This document shows positions 1 through 9,310 of a stretch of 64,000 nucleotides of DNA, in pieces. Below the pieces are notes generated by a model. The model worked only from the letters and a program-made list of their open reading frames with translations, did no database searches and was not told the DNA's origin. Made by a program: the position numbers and the translations under genes. Origin of the DNA: Gymnothorax reevesii (Eukaryota; Chordata; Actinopteri; Anguilliformes; Muraenidae); NCBI GenBank assembly GCA_029721435.1, contig CM056573.1, positions 151,053,947 to 151,117,946 on the forward strand, in the 5' to 3' direction. Positions within the stretch are counted from its first letter, which is position 1. Each line of letters opens with the position of its first letter.

Positions 1-98
1 ACCTGGCTGGGGGCAAAGTAGTTCCCCCTGTACATCTTACTTCACAGCCGAGCACTGAAGATGGGGATGAGGACCCATCTCTGTATCCTTCTTGCGCA

Positions 99-557
99 GT
101 GACTCGTGCTATGGCTAAGAAGGCTAAAGAAGAAGATGTTGTGGTGCCGTCCAGCACATTGAATAGTCAGGACTCAGGTGGTTCGCCTCATGACTCTGAT
201 TGGCCTACTATGGTTTCTCCGTTTGAGAACTTATCAGACACTTTTATCAGTTCATTGTTCAGCCAGCCAGATGGGTTTGGTGATTCTGATGTGTCTGGAG
301 ACTTGTCTCTGTCCATAAAGCGGTCGATAGCGGAGCAAACTAATGATCCTGAAATTTGTGCACTAAAGAGGAGAGCCCTTCCTGATAAAGAAATAGACGC
401 AGTTCCAGTTGGGTATTATCTCAAGGATGATGTGTTGATGCGGAAGTGGCGCCCTCCTGATATCCCTGCCAATGCAGATTGGGCAGTGGTCAGGCAAATT
501 GTTGTTCCGAAGGTCTATAGGAATGAGATCTTTCAATGGCTCATAGTTTACCTTTAG
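99..557 (+). pseudogene. Retrotransposon polyprotein piece: pre-integrase region and integrase N-terminus
   Basis: The open stretch of 152 codons starts in a Ser/Asp-rich linker and from about residue 85 reads like the N-terminal part of a gypsy-type integrase. It shows a run with YYLKDD followed by a RKW tract, then VVPKVYRNEIF just before the zinc-binding HHCC module. The frame then shifts at about 537. The out-of-frame continuation contains the expected His pair (HSLPLGGH) of the HHCC finger, and CKTCHT follows further on. The ATG at 111 is not a real start, because the polyprotein would be read in from upstream. The break looks like a one-base indel. Confidence 0.7.
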
Positions 558-936
558 GAGGTCATCTTGGTGTTAACAAGACTATTGATAAGATCATGAA
601 ACACTTCTTTTGGCCTGGGCTTCGGAAAGACGTTTCCAACTTTTGCAAAACCTGTCACACTGTCAGGTAGTTGGAAAACACCAGTTAGACCCACCTGTAG
701 CTCCATTGCAGCCTATCCCAGCATTTGGGGAGCCATTCTCTAAGGTCATTTTTGATTGCGTTAGTCCATTACCCAAGACTAGATCTGGAAATCAGTACTT
801 GTTGGCAATCATGTGTGCATCTACCAGATACCCCGAAGCCATACCTCTACGTAACATCAAGGCAACTGCAATCTCGAAGGCTTTGATAAAGTTCTTCACG
901 TTGTTTGGCCTTCCCAGGGAAATTCAGTCAGACTAA
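538..936 (+). pseudogene. Integrase zinc finger and catalytic core (first two acidic residues)
   Basis: After the shift near 537 the HHCC zinc finger is completed. Another frame change near 660 leads into an rve-type catalytic core. The first catalytic Asp lies in IFDCVSPLPKT, and the second lies at the end of the piece (REIQSD), immediately followed by a TAA stop (934-936) where the family usually has a basic residue and GSNF. The open frame resumes at 937 with the expected GSNF, so the stop is a point lesion and not a domain end. In the family this enzyme inserts element cDNA into host DNA. Confidence 0.75.
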
Positions 937-2937
937 GGTAGCAATTTCACTTCTGGTTTGTTTCAGCAGGTTGTGTATGAACTAGGTGCAAAGCAGATTC
1001 TTTCTAATGCCTATCATCCAGAAAGTCAGGGTGCCTTAGAGCGGTTTCATTCCACTCTCAAGACAATGATGAGGACTTATTGTTATGACCATGAGAAAGA
1101 CTGGGATGAAGGTGTTCATTTGCTGTTGTTTGCAGCAAGAGAAGCAGTGCAGGAGTCTACTGGATTTAGTCCATTTGAGCTAGTGTTTGGTCATGAAGTG
1201 AGAGGACCTTTGCTATTATTGAGTGAACAATGGCAAGAGGAAGAGCCGCACATCAGTCTGTTAGACTATGTTAGCAAGTTCAAGGAAAGATTGCGTGCAG
1301 CTTGTGACCTAGCCAAAGAGAACTTGAAATCAAGTCAGGAAAAAATGAAAACTTGGTATGATCATAAGGCTAGAAGCCGTGAGTTTAAACCAGGAGACAA
1401 GGTCCTTGTGTTGTTTCCCTTGCAGTGCAATCCATTGCAGGCTAGATTTCATGGCCCTTATGAAATTCTGACAAAACTCAATGATCTCAATTACATTGTG
1501 AAGACTCCAGATAGGAGAAAACCAAAACAATTATGTCACATTAACATGCTGAAGCCTTATCATGACAGAAATGCTAGGGTTGCTGCTGTCACTTCAGATT
1601 CTCCTATGGCCGAGACTTGTGAAGATGAGGGGGAGTTTCAAGATGATGAACCTGGAATTAAAGCTGAAGTTCTTTCATGTAAATTGTCAAATTCTGAAGT
1701 TTTGCAAAATCTTGATGTAAAACTCCAGCACTTAGAACCCTCACAGAGAGATCAGTTTGAGAGGTTGATCAAGAAATATGAGGATCTGTTTCCTAATGTT
1801 CCAAAAAGAGTTTCTATAGCCTCTCGTGATGTAGATGTTGGTGATGCCAAACCAATAAAACAGCATCTGTACCGGATGAATCCTGAAAAGAGAAAGATTG
1901 CTGAGAAAGAGGTTGAGTACATGTTAAAACATGATATTATCAGGCCCTCCAACTCAGATTGGAGTTCACCCTGTGTGCTAGTTCCAAAACCTGATGGAAG
2001 TACTAGATTCTGTACAGATTATCGCAAAGTCAATGCTGTAACTAGAACTGATGTGTTTCCAATACCTAGGATTGATGTTTGTATTGATAGAGTTGGGCAA
2101 GCAAAGTTTCTGACCAAGATTGATTTATTGAAGGGTTATTGGTGTGTGCCTTTAACTGAGAGGGCCAAGAGCATCTCTGCTTTTGCCACACCATCTGGGT
2201 TGTACCAGTATGAAGTCCTACCCTTTGGGATGAAAAATGCCCCAGCCACATTCCAAAGGATGATACAGTCTACAATCGCCGGATTGCCACACACGGATGC
2301 ATACATCGATGACCTGATCACATGGAGTGACTCCTGGGAAGAACATCTAAAAGATGTAGAGACGTTGTTCCAGCGCCTGACCCAGGTTAACCTGACTATT
2401 AACCTGAACAAGAGTGACTTTGGTTGTGCTACTGTCACCTATCTTGGCTACGTCATAGGCCAGGGTAAGGTGGCACCCATAAATGCTAAAGTCCAAGCCA
2501 TCGTGGACTTTCCCGTTCCTGACAACAAAAAAGCTTTGCGCCACTTCCTTGGAATGATCGGGCACTACCGCAAGTTCTGCAAGAACTTTGCTGAGATTGC
2601 TCTCAGTCTGGCTGGCCGGCTGGGGGGGGGCGTGGAGTTCACTTGGGATGGGGCGTGCCAGAGAGCCTTCGATCGCCTGGGGTCTCTGCTGTGTCACTTC
2701 CCCGTGCTCAAATCTCCTGACCTCAACAAACCGTTCTCCATCGCGGTCGATGCTAGCGACCAAGCTTGTGGATCTGTGCTCCTACAGAGAAGTGACTCTG
2801 ATGACATTGAGCATCCCGTGGCATACTTCTCCAGGAAGTTCAATCGCCACCAAAGGAACTATTCCACAATAGAGAAGGAGCTGTTGGCTCTTTACAACAC
2901 TTTGATGTTTACGTTTGTACAGGGCAAAAGCCAATGA
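937..2937 (+). pseudogene. Integrase C-terminus fused to reverse transcriptase and RNase H (Gmr1-like pol)
   Basis: One long frame of over 650 codons. The first part completes the integrase core with the catalytic Glu in ESQGALERFH and then a GPF/chromo-adjacent tail (FHGPYEIL near 1448). After an acidic linker the RT fingers begin (KYEDLFPNVP near 1775), with the palm motifs VPKPDGSTRFCTDYRKVN, LPFGMKNAPATFQ and an intact AYIDDLI catalytic box near 2299. The connection and RNase H follow (SIAVDASDQACGSVLLQ, FSRKFNRHQRNYSTIEKE). Integrase leads directly into RT without a stop, so the order is original to the element and not a rearrangement. The frame is lost at about 2895. Confidence 0.85.
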
Positions 2938-3098
2938 TTGTGTACACTGACCACAATCCGTTAATGTTTTTGAGTAAGATGAAAAACAAGAATCGGAGAT
3001 TGTTGAATTGGAGTTTGATTTTACAGGAGTTTGACTTGGAAATTAAGCATGTGAAGGGTACAGACAATGTAATTGCTGATTGCTTATCCCATGTTTGA
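2890..3098 (+). pseudogene. RNase H C-terminal tail after a frame break
   Basis: In a different frame from the upstream piece, the tail of a gypsy RNase H is readable: YTDHNPLMFL (contains the conserved TDH), then LLNWSLILQEFDLE, then a DNVIADCLSH motif (the usual D-x-x-ADxLSR), closing at TGA 3096-3098. Roughly ten bases appear to be missing at the junction near 2895, which moves the frame. This is the true C-terminal end of pol. No integrase follows it, as expected for a Gmr1-type order. Confidence 0.75.
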
Positions 3099-3235
3099 AT
3101 ATGTAAATATATGTCACGTGTTTATTTGAATATTGTATGATATGTATATATAGACAAGTGTCCACTTAACCATTTTGTATTGAAAAGAAAAATATTGCCT
3201 TTATGAGTCAAAATTTTTCCCTTTTGGAATGGAGG

Positions 3236-3472
3236 TGTAATGTGAATATAAGTTTTTAAATTGTGTCTGTCATCCCTTGCTGTTGCTGTTGTGTTGTAAA
3301 TTGTAATAACAAATTGGGGGCCATAACATGTGTTATACATATATGAAAAAGATATAATAAGAACATTTTTGAAGTAATGCTTTGCCTAGGTTTATTTTTA
3401 CTTGCAGAAAGAAGAAAATGTCCACACTGGTTTTTGACATTGTTTGTGACATTGTAGACGTAGTTCATTTCA
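3236..3472 (+). repeat. Possible 3' LTR of the Gmr1-like element
   Basis: The block begins TGTAATGTGAATA straight after a purine tract (3226-3235) and ends ...TTCATTTCA. It is a 237-bp candidate with TG/CA ends and several AATAA-like signals inside. There is no second LTR in the window to compare with, so the borders are a guess. Confidence 0.3.
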
Positions 3473-3614
3473 GGGCGGTTTCAGCCCATCAAAGGGCACC
3501 CTTATTTTGAGCAAAGTTGTCAGCTTGAAAAAATAACTTAGTTTCTTTTAGTTTCTCTTCGTTTTCTCAAAAAAAATAATGAGGGGTAATTTAATAACAC
3601 TCTATTTGAAAAGC

Positions 3615-4032
3615 TTACGTTCGTAACCATCGTCTGTCCTTGCAGTTACGAACATAAAAATGGGTCAGTCTGGGATATATTTGCGGAAATATCCACCCAT
3701 ACATGTACAAAAATTAAGAGTCCATTTGTTGATATACGATATAATTATTGATTTCGGTTTTCTTTCCTTCTGATTTCTTTCAATGATTGTTAAAAATTTT
3801 GCGTTGCGAGTCTGTCCAAAAAATATTACGTTCGTAGCCCCACCTAAACAAGAAAAATTCATGCGAATCTACGACTGTGAAGTCACAGCTTAATACTAAA
3901 TATGCGTGTGCGCCTCGACGTTGACGCCATTGCTTGAAGGTCATGCAAGCATCGTCTGCAATGCTGGAATGATTTTCACTGAATCTGTCATGAATATTAC
4001 TTATGTAAGTGGGCCTACTGTTACGAACGTAA
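3615..4032. repeat. Short TIR-bounded block with palindromic TTACGTTCGTAAC ends
   Basis: TTACGTTCGTAAC at 3615-3627 is the reverse complement of GTTACGAACGTAA at 4020-4032. Close variants sit inside at 3645-3657 and 3826-3838. GTTACATACGTAA, a two-base variant, recurs at 6068-6080 and 6430-6442. The block holds no convincing coding sequence. It may be a MITE or the subterminal repeat array of a larger transposon. Confidence 0.45.
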
Positions 4033-4355
4033 TAGAAAATGAGCAATTATCACATCATTTATTTGACATAATCAACACAATAGTTTGGGCGAATAATGCA
4101 CTTTGAAGTCTCAGATTGGACTGCAAACATGGAGCAAATTCGCCAGCTTTTTAGATTACACCTACGGAGCATAAAATATCACCAAATCTACCTATTTCTG
4201 CCATTAGCGGTCTCACTGTCTGTACAGTTTTGCGGCTGTAATTTATTTCGAAAAATGTATCTTTTGTTTGCCTTGCAACTAACCGATGCCCCAGTCAGAG
4301 TTGGCGGAGTAGAGTAGTCTAGAATTATTTTATTTTTATTTTTTATTTATTTCAG

Positions 4356-4536
4356 CACTGGCAAAAAGTTTGAGCCAGCAGCAGCAGGATACGCTGGCGC
4401 CAAAACGGAGGCAGTGCCAGGTCCGCAGGAGCTGACTCACAAAATAAGACGCGTCACCTGCTGCAATTGCTTCAGACCCGTCTGTGGGAATTGCACCAGG
4501 AAAACGGAGGTCACCTGCGCAGACTATTACGATTAG
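4356..4536 (+). pseudogene. piggyBac-like transposase C-terminal exon relic (cysteine-rich domain)
   Basis: A pyrimidine-rich splice acceptor (TTTATTTATTTCAG, ending 4355) precedes an exon reading LAPKRRQCQV, the typical entry to the C-terminal cysteine-rich domain of piggyBac transposases (RRxCQVC). The expected second Cys is Arg (CGC), the frame then breaks, and the rest continues in another frame as CCNCFRPVCGNC, then CADYYD and TAG. Spaced Cys pairs followed by an aromatic-rich end fit that domain, which in piggyBac binds the transposon ends. No DDD catalytic core is recognisable upstream, so only the last exon survives. Assignment rests on motif pattern alone. Confidence 0.45.
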
Positions 4537-4795
4537 ACTAAAAGCTGTACGCCACCCCAATAAATAAAAAGGTAATCAGAAAAAAAGTTCAGCACCTCCC
4601 TGGCCAATTGTTTTCTTTTTCCGTGTCATTGTTCCGATTAATTATTTCATAATAAATTAGATATTCCATATGGTTATGTTGTTATAAATGTTGAATCCGA
4701 ATGTATTGTAGCGGTTTCGCTACTGAGGGACTGAGACTGAGGCAGGATTAGCGGTTCTCGCATCGCCCGGGGCGGGCTTCGGTTTAATTGCTGTT

Positions 4796-5553
4796 CGGCC
4801 CTTAAAGGAGCTGTGTCACGGTTAATGCACATGCTCAGGAGGTGACATATGCAAATCAGATAAACAGACAGGCTTTCACACGTGCGTAGACTCGTAGGAT
4901 ACAGAGCTCGCAGGACGTGAATCTCTCGGGACAAAATAAAGACTGCATAAGACTAGGAATGACTTCAATTGCTGGTGCAAGCGCGCCACTTTCGGTAAGT
5001 ATCTGATTTCTATGTGAATGATCTTGTTTTCAAAAATATTTGTTGGCCGGGGAAAGAAATTCGAGCGCCTTCATGTAGCACTGCCGTCTGCTTTCTATAC
5101 AGCAAGAAAAAAAAACAGACGAACTCGATCAGCCGGACGAGGATTTTTGCCGATGTAAGAGCACATGCTCTACAAAATCTGGACAAAAGAGGACTGGTTG
5201 CCCTTGCAAAACTGTAGATTGCTTCTGTGGTGCTCTATGCCAATGCAGTAGGCGAAAACCATGCGGCCGCTGCCGTACCGCTTCCCTCCTCGAGAGGACA
5301 TCCTTCGAGAGGACGCTAAAACTTCTAGTTCCTCGACTTATACCGGACAAAAAATACCCAAAACAAAAGCCTTATATTCAAGGAACTAAAAAATATATAA
5401 ATACAAGAAACTGAAGAATGTAGAGCGCCGATGGAAACGGATTTTTGGAAGATAAGTCACGATCGCCTTGATTTTGATTTCTTGTTAGGATGAACAGTTT
5501 TCAAAGTTCTGAGCATGCGCAGTTCACGTGACTCAACTCCTTTAAAAGGGCCG
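4796..5553. repeat. Inner inverted repeats flanking the cysteine-rich gene
   Basis: Left arm 4796-4839 and right arm 5508-5553 are about 45 bases each in inverted orientation, sharing CGGCCCTT, AAAGGAG, TGTCACG/GAGTCACG and CATGCTCAG blocks. The left arm is followed by an octamer-like ATGCAAAT at 4849-4856. The repeats enclose both exons. Confidence 0.6.
4959..5414 (+). CDS. Two-exon cysteine-rich (CXC/metallothionein-like) small protein, novel
   Basis: Exon 1 codes from ATG 4959 to 4994 (12 codons) and ends at a consensus donor TCG|GTAAGT. The intron is 108 bp (4995-5102), with a pyrimidine tract and CTATACAG acceptor. Exon 2 runs from 5103 to the TGA at 5412-5414, in phase, giving 115 residues. 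After an acidic stretch (DELDQPDED) comes a compact cluster of 13 cysteines: FCRCKSTC, GCPCKTVDCFCGALCQC and KPCGRCR, followed by a basic tail rich in Lys, Arg and Tyr. The CxC spacing resembles the CXC/CRC zinc-cluster tails found on some transposase and KRBA2-like proteins and on tesmin-type DNA binders, so metal-dependent DNA binding is an inference. The gene sits inside a TIR element. I do not recognise a named family. Confidence 0.5.
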
Positions 5554-5855
5554 TTTCTTCTCCTCCAACAGCCAAACTCATTTTTCCAAAATCACACAAC
5601 ATTAACAACAGCACACACCATGCTGGCCACTCAGCCATTTTATACCCCCCCGCCCCAGACCTGATTGGCTCTTTCTCCCCACCCGGTGCAGCCAATAGTG
5701 AGACTCCGCTATTTTCTAAATTTAACTTAACAAACTGAGGCAGAATCGCCACAGTATGTTCATCAAAATAATGTTTTTAATCATAGTTTTTGTCGTTCTG
5801 AATTGTTTAATTATTTCTTTACCCGAAAATATTGTTGTGAATGTTAACAATAAAG

Positions 5856-5990
5856 CCGCTTCACAATGGACACGAACGAATTTTTCGCACGACAGATCAC
5901 ATTCAAAGTCAATGCAAAGACGCGAATCCGCGTGAAACGCGTATTTGCGTCTTTGCATTGAATTTGAATGCAATCTGTCTTGCATATTTA
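5856..5990. repeat. MITE family A, copy 1 (strong hairpin)
   Basis: Arms 5891-5926 and 5943-5979 form a long near-perfect hairpin around CAATGCAAAGACGCGAAT. The same sequence, starting TTCACAATGGACACGAA, recurs in reverse orientation at 43562-43664. No coding capacity. Confidence 0.6.
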
Positions 5991-6442
5991 AACCATTAAA
6001 TATGCCACGTGGGAGTAAATTATGTTATTTTCGAGGAAATGTCTCAGCAGTTTATCTCATCTGTCCTGTTACATACGTAATACCTTTCAACTAGTTTTGG
6101 AAAACGAATATTGTTAGTTGTGGTGTTGAGTTATGTAAGGTTTTTTTATTGATTGATGTTACTGATGTTCAATGGAGTTCATTTAGCTCAGTTTTTAACT
6201 TTGCAAGGTGTTTGCTTTGAGTGCTGAAAAACACTATGTGCCAGAATTTGCAAGCGGGAAATCCACAAATTGCAAATCTAGAAGAAAATTTGATTTTTAA
6301 TACTACTCGATGTATTTTTTATCAGTGTTATTATTTTTATGACTTTTAGAATAAATTAATGTTTTCAGCTACTTCTAATAAGCATTTTTTTTTTTGTTGC
6401 TGTTGATTTTAGGTTGAAATATCTGTCTTGTTACATACGTAA

Positions 6443-8580
6443 ATCGGTGTTGCCATGACCATTTCAACTGTGTGTTCCAGTGTCATCTTTGCTGATATTA
6501 TCTTTAAAACTGCAGAAAGTTATTCAAGGTCCCTTTAGTGACTTATTAGGTTGAATCTTTTTTTCTCCTTTATTGGTTTATTTTTCGTCTTTTTATGTAC
6601 CCCATTTCTGTGGACAGGCCCATTTAAATTTGCCTGATTTATAATCAAACCATTCATTTACTGAATAACCAAGACCTGCAATGATCAAGAAATGACAAAA
6701 GTAACTGAGTCATTGAGTTTCCAAAGGGCCCAACGTCAATGAATTAGAGGTCTGCATATCTTACAACAAAAAGGGGAACTTTCTTGTAATTTCAGCTAAA
6801 AGTATCCCAATGACACCATCTTGTAAAGAAATAAACTAAAATATATGGGTAAAAAAAAAAAGATTAATTTTCCTTTATCTAGAAAAAGAGTGTTCCTTGG
6901 AGTTAGGCCCTTTGGAAACTCAAGGATTCAATTGCTATATTTATCTATGTGACATTTTAAGAATGGCAGTGATTCAGATAAATGCAGAAAATCTGAAAAT
7001 TTCAACATTGCTTTGAATTTTTTTCAATTCATTCAAATTATCATCATCCTCACAATGTCACTGTCCGATGTGCTGAACATTGCCCTTTAGCCATTACTGG
7101 GCTACATTCATAATATATCGCAGCTTCTTGTACCACATTGCTTGATAAGTCTTGCAAACTAGTGTAAACAAGTCTGTGCCATTTCATGAGCTACATGAGT
7201 TCAGAATTCTTGAAAGGCATATTGATGTTTTCATCCTTATTTAAATGCTGTGCAGTAGGAAACGCCTCATAACTCTGTAATGCAATGTACAGCATTGCTA
7301 ATTAAATTTGACAATCATTCTAACAATTACTCAGAGCAACTGTTGCTAAGCTGGCAAAGTAAACAGCGACAGGATTAGGTAATGAAACATTTAAAGGTGA
7401 GGTTATTACAGGTGTTTTGACTGAGACCAATGGTGTCATAGCATTTTGACAAAAAAAAAAATTTAGTTCAGTTAAAACCAATTAATCTGTTTATTAGTTC
7501 TAGATATTAATTTTGTAGCTCTAATCTTTAAACAGTTCGACAATGAAGTTTAAAACATGCAAATTTCATTTTATTCCTTTTTCCACACCAGAAAAAGATG
7601 ATTTAAAAAAAAAAACATTAAAATGGATATTGGCCATTTCAGAAACAAACACTTCATTTTTCTGGCTAGCTTGCACCTTAAATTGAATGGGGGGCTACAA
7701 AACTGCATTTCATGTTGCATTGCTTAAACAGCGACAAAGCCCAGAGGAAAAAGTGCAAGGAGACAAGTGACAAGCGGTGAGTTTTGCGTTGCATTTCCGT
7801 GTCAATCTGGACTTATTGATGCAGGTCTGACAGAGGTGCCAGCAGTCGTCAGAGTTCTCTGCCTGATTGGACACTGTGTCTCTCCTGATCGCTTTGGTAA
7901 AATAAAATAAAGGAACAAATGGCTTCTCATCAATGAGGATGTTGCACCCTTACCACTTTCCCTTTGAGTGAAAATTTGTTACAACTTTAATATGGAAATC
8001 ATCTTATAATTGCTGTGGTATGTTTTCAGACAACTTAAGCATGAAAATTATGAGCTATTTGAACAAATTCACCTACAAAAGTAAATCAGTTTTCAACAGT
8101 CTAATCAATTCAAAGAATCTCACAGAAAACTGTATTTTGAATTAGTTTTTTACAGATTGATCTACCAGGGAACCTTGGAGCAGCATTTTTAAATTATGCT
8201 TCGCCATGAAAATTTTTTCAGTCCTCTAAATAAGGAGGCAGCAAATAATAATTTCTTTTTTCTTGTAATCCTACAAGAACATATCTAGCTACATATCAAG
8301 ATGGATTTGTTGGGAAAAAATGACATTCAGTAGGTTGAATCAGCTCGGTTTTTTTAGAGGCATGTGTCAGCCCTTCAGCGAAATGCTTGATTGTTGGATT
8401 GATCACCATGGTTGAATTAGTGATCACCATTAGCACTGTATTCTTTTTAGCACTTTACATGTGAGAATACAAATTTGCTATCACGTTTTTTTTTGTTTTT
8501 TTTTTTTAGCCAACTTTCTAATTCTATGTAGGGAAATATTCTCCTCAGTTTTTCTTCAAAATTTCACACACTGAATAGGC
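6443..8580. other. AT-rich intergenic DNA, no gene seen
   Basis: I see no open frame with recognisable protein features here, only poly-A and poly-T runs (e.g. 7450-7460, 8484-8510). The GTTACATACGTAA motif at 6430-6442 marks its left edge. Confidence 0.6.
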
Positions 8581-8799
8581 TACACTGAAAAAAATGATTT
8601 TGACCCCTGGTAAATGTTCCATATATTAATTAAGCATATTTTAATAGAAATAAATGTGTTATTTAACTCCACTTAAAAATATATAAGTAATTTCAAATAG
8701 TCAACATAATAAAAATATCTAGCTTCAGACAAAAATATTTTGTGCAACCACTTACCTTAAAAAAATTATGTTCATTCAGAAAACATTTTTTTCAGTGTA
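8581..8799. repeat. 219-bp MITE with TACACTGAAAAAAAT ends
   Basis: TACACTGAAAAAAATGATTT at 8581-8600 is the near reverse complement of AAAACATTTTTTTCAGTGTA ending at 8799. The element is AT-rich, has no ORF and is bounded by TA on both sides, in keeping with the common fish CACTG-A-rich MITEs. Confidence 0.65.
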
Positions 8800-8949
8800 C
8801 CACAGCAGTGTGTGAAATCAAATACTGTGTATTTCCACTGCCACATCAGAGATGAAGTTGATATAATATAATCATTTTAATTCCATTTTTGATGGTTCAT
8901 CATCCTGGATGGATTTTTGAAAGGAGTGGTTCACAAATTACCCATGCCT

Positions 8950-9310
8950 TTAAAATATGTGCAAAGAGTCACTTTTGCATTGCTTTGTTGAAATATGTAT
9001 GGGCGTCTCTGGAAAAGATGGCTGCTTATATTGCTTCAAAATCTCAGTGTACTTTTCAGCATTAATAGTGCTATCACAGAAATGCAAGTTAACATTGCCA
9101 AGGGCACTGACATAACTTGGTACCGTGGCAAAGCATGTCTTTTGGACTCGTTGCGGGTAAAGTCTGGATGGACCTTTCCTTTGATCCGGTGCAGGCGGCA
9201 TCCATTTTTTCCAAAAAAACCTGACATTGATTTTTCTGACCGCAGTACTCATTTGCACTGAGTGAGAGTCAATCACAGATATCCCCAAGCCCAGAGAAGT
9301 TGATGGGGCC
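8950..9310 (-). pseudogene. Tc1-like transposase fragment
   Basis: On the minus strand the frame reads RFFWKKWMPPAP, YPQRVQKTCFATV and then NLHFCDSTINAEKYTEIL. These match the middle of a Tc1-like transposase, between the first and second catalytic Asp. The family motif VMVWGC is degraded. Neither the DNA-binding domain nor the C-terminal Asp/Glu region is present, so it is a dead fragment. It is a different and older family from the two full copies at 22.3 and 41.2 kb, although the INAEKY-TEIL segment is shared in pattern. Confidence 0.7.

Larger units (their letters stand above)
1..3472 (+). mobile_element. Gmr1-like Ty3/gypsy LTR retrotransposon, degenerate, 5' end outside window
   Basis: The pol domains run in the order integrase (about 370-1580), then reverse transcriptase (about 1830-2560), then RNase H (about 2700-3098). 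Ordinary Ty3/gypsy elements carry integrase last. Integrase-first order is the known hallmark of the Gmr1 group of deuterostome gypsy elements, first described from cod. A purine-rich tract (3226-3235) followed by a TG...CA block (3236-3472) may be the polypurine tract and 3' LTR. The element has at least two frameshifts near 537 and 660, a stop at 934-936, and a frame break near 2895, so it is dead. The 5' LTR and most of gag are beyond the left edge. Confidence 0.85.
4707..5753. mobile_element. 1047-bp inverted-repeat transposon carrying a small cysteine-rich gene
   Basis: The left end TGTAGCGGTTTCGCTACTGA (4707-4726) pairs imperfectly (about 15 of 20) with the reverse complement of the right end (5734-5753, TGTGGCGATTCTGCCTCAGT). 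Both sides are flanked by GTAT (4703-4706 and 5754-5757), a candidate 4-bp target-site duplication. A second, longer inverted pair lies inside: 4796-4839 and 5508-5553 (CGGCCCTT, AAAGGAG, GTCACG and CATGCTCAG blocks). TGTNR-type ends with a 4-bp duplication are known for Ginger-type DNA transposons, but a TG...CA LTR-derived structure is the alternative. A two-exon gene lies between the inner repeats. Confidence 0.55.

Noticed and set aside
4707..4979. Solo LTR reading of TGTAGCGG...GGTGCA
   Set aside because: The inverted match and GTAT flank at 5734-5757 better support a TIR element of 1047 bp; the AATAAA at 4935 is not enough for an LTR call.
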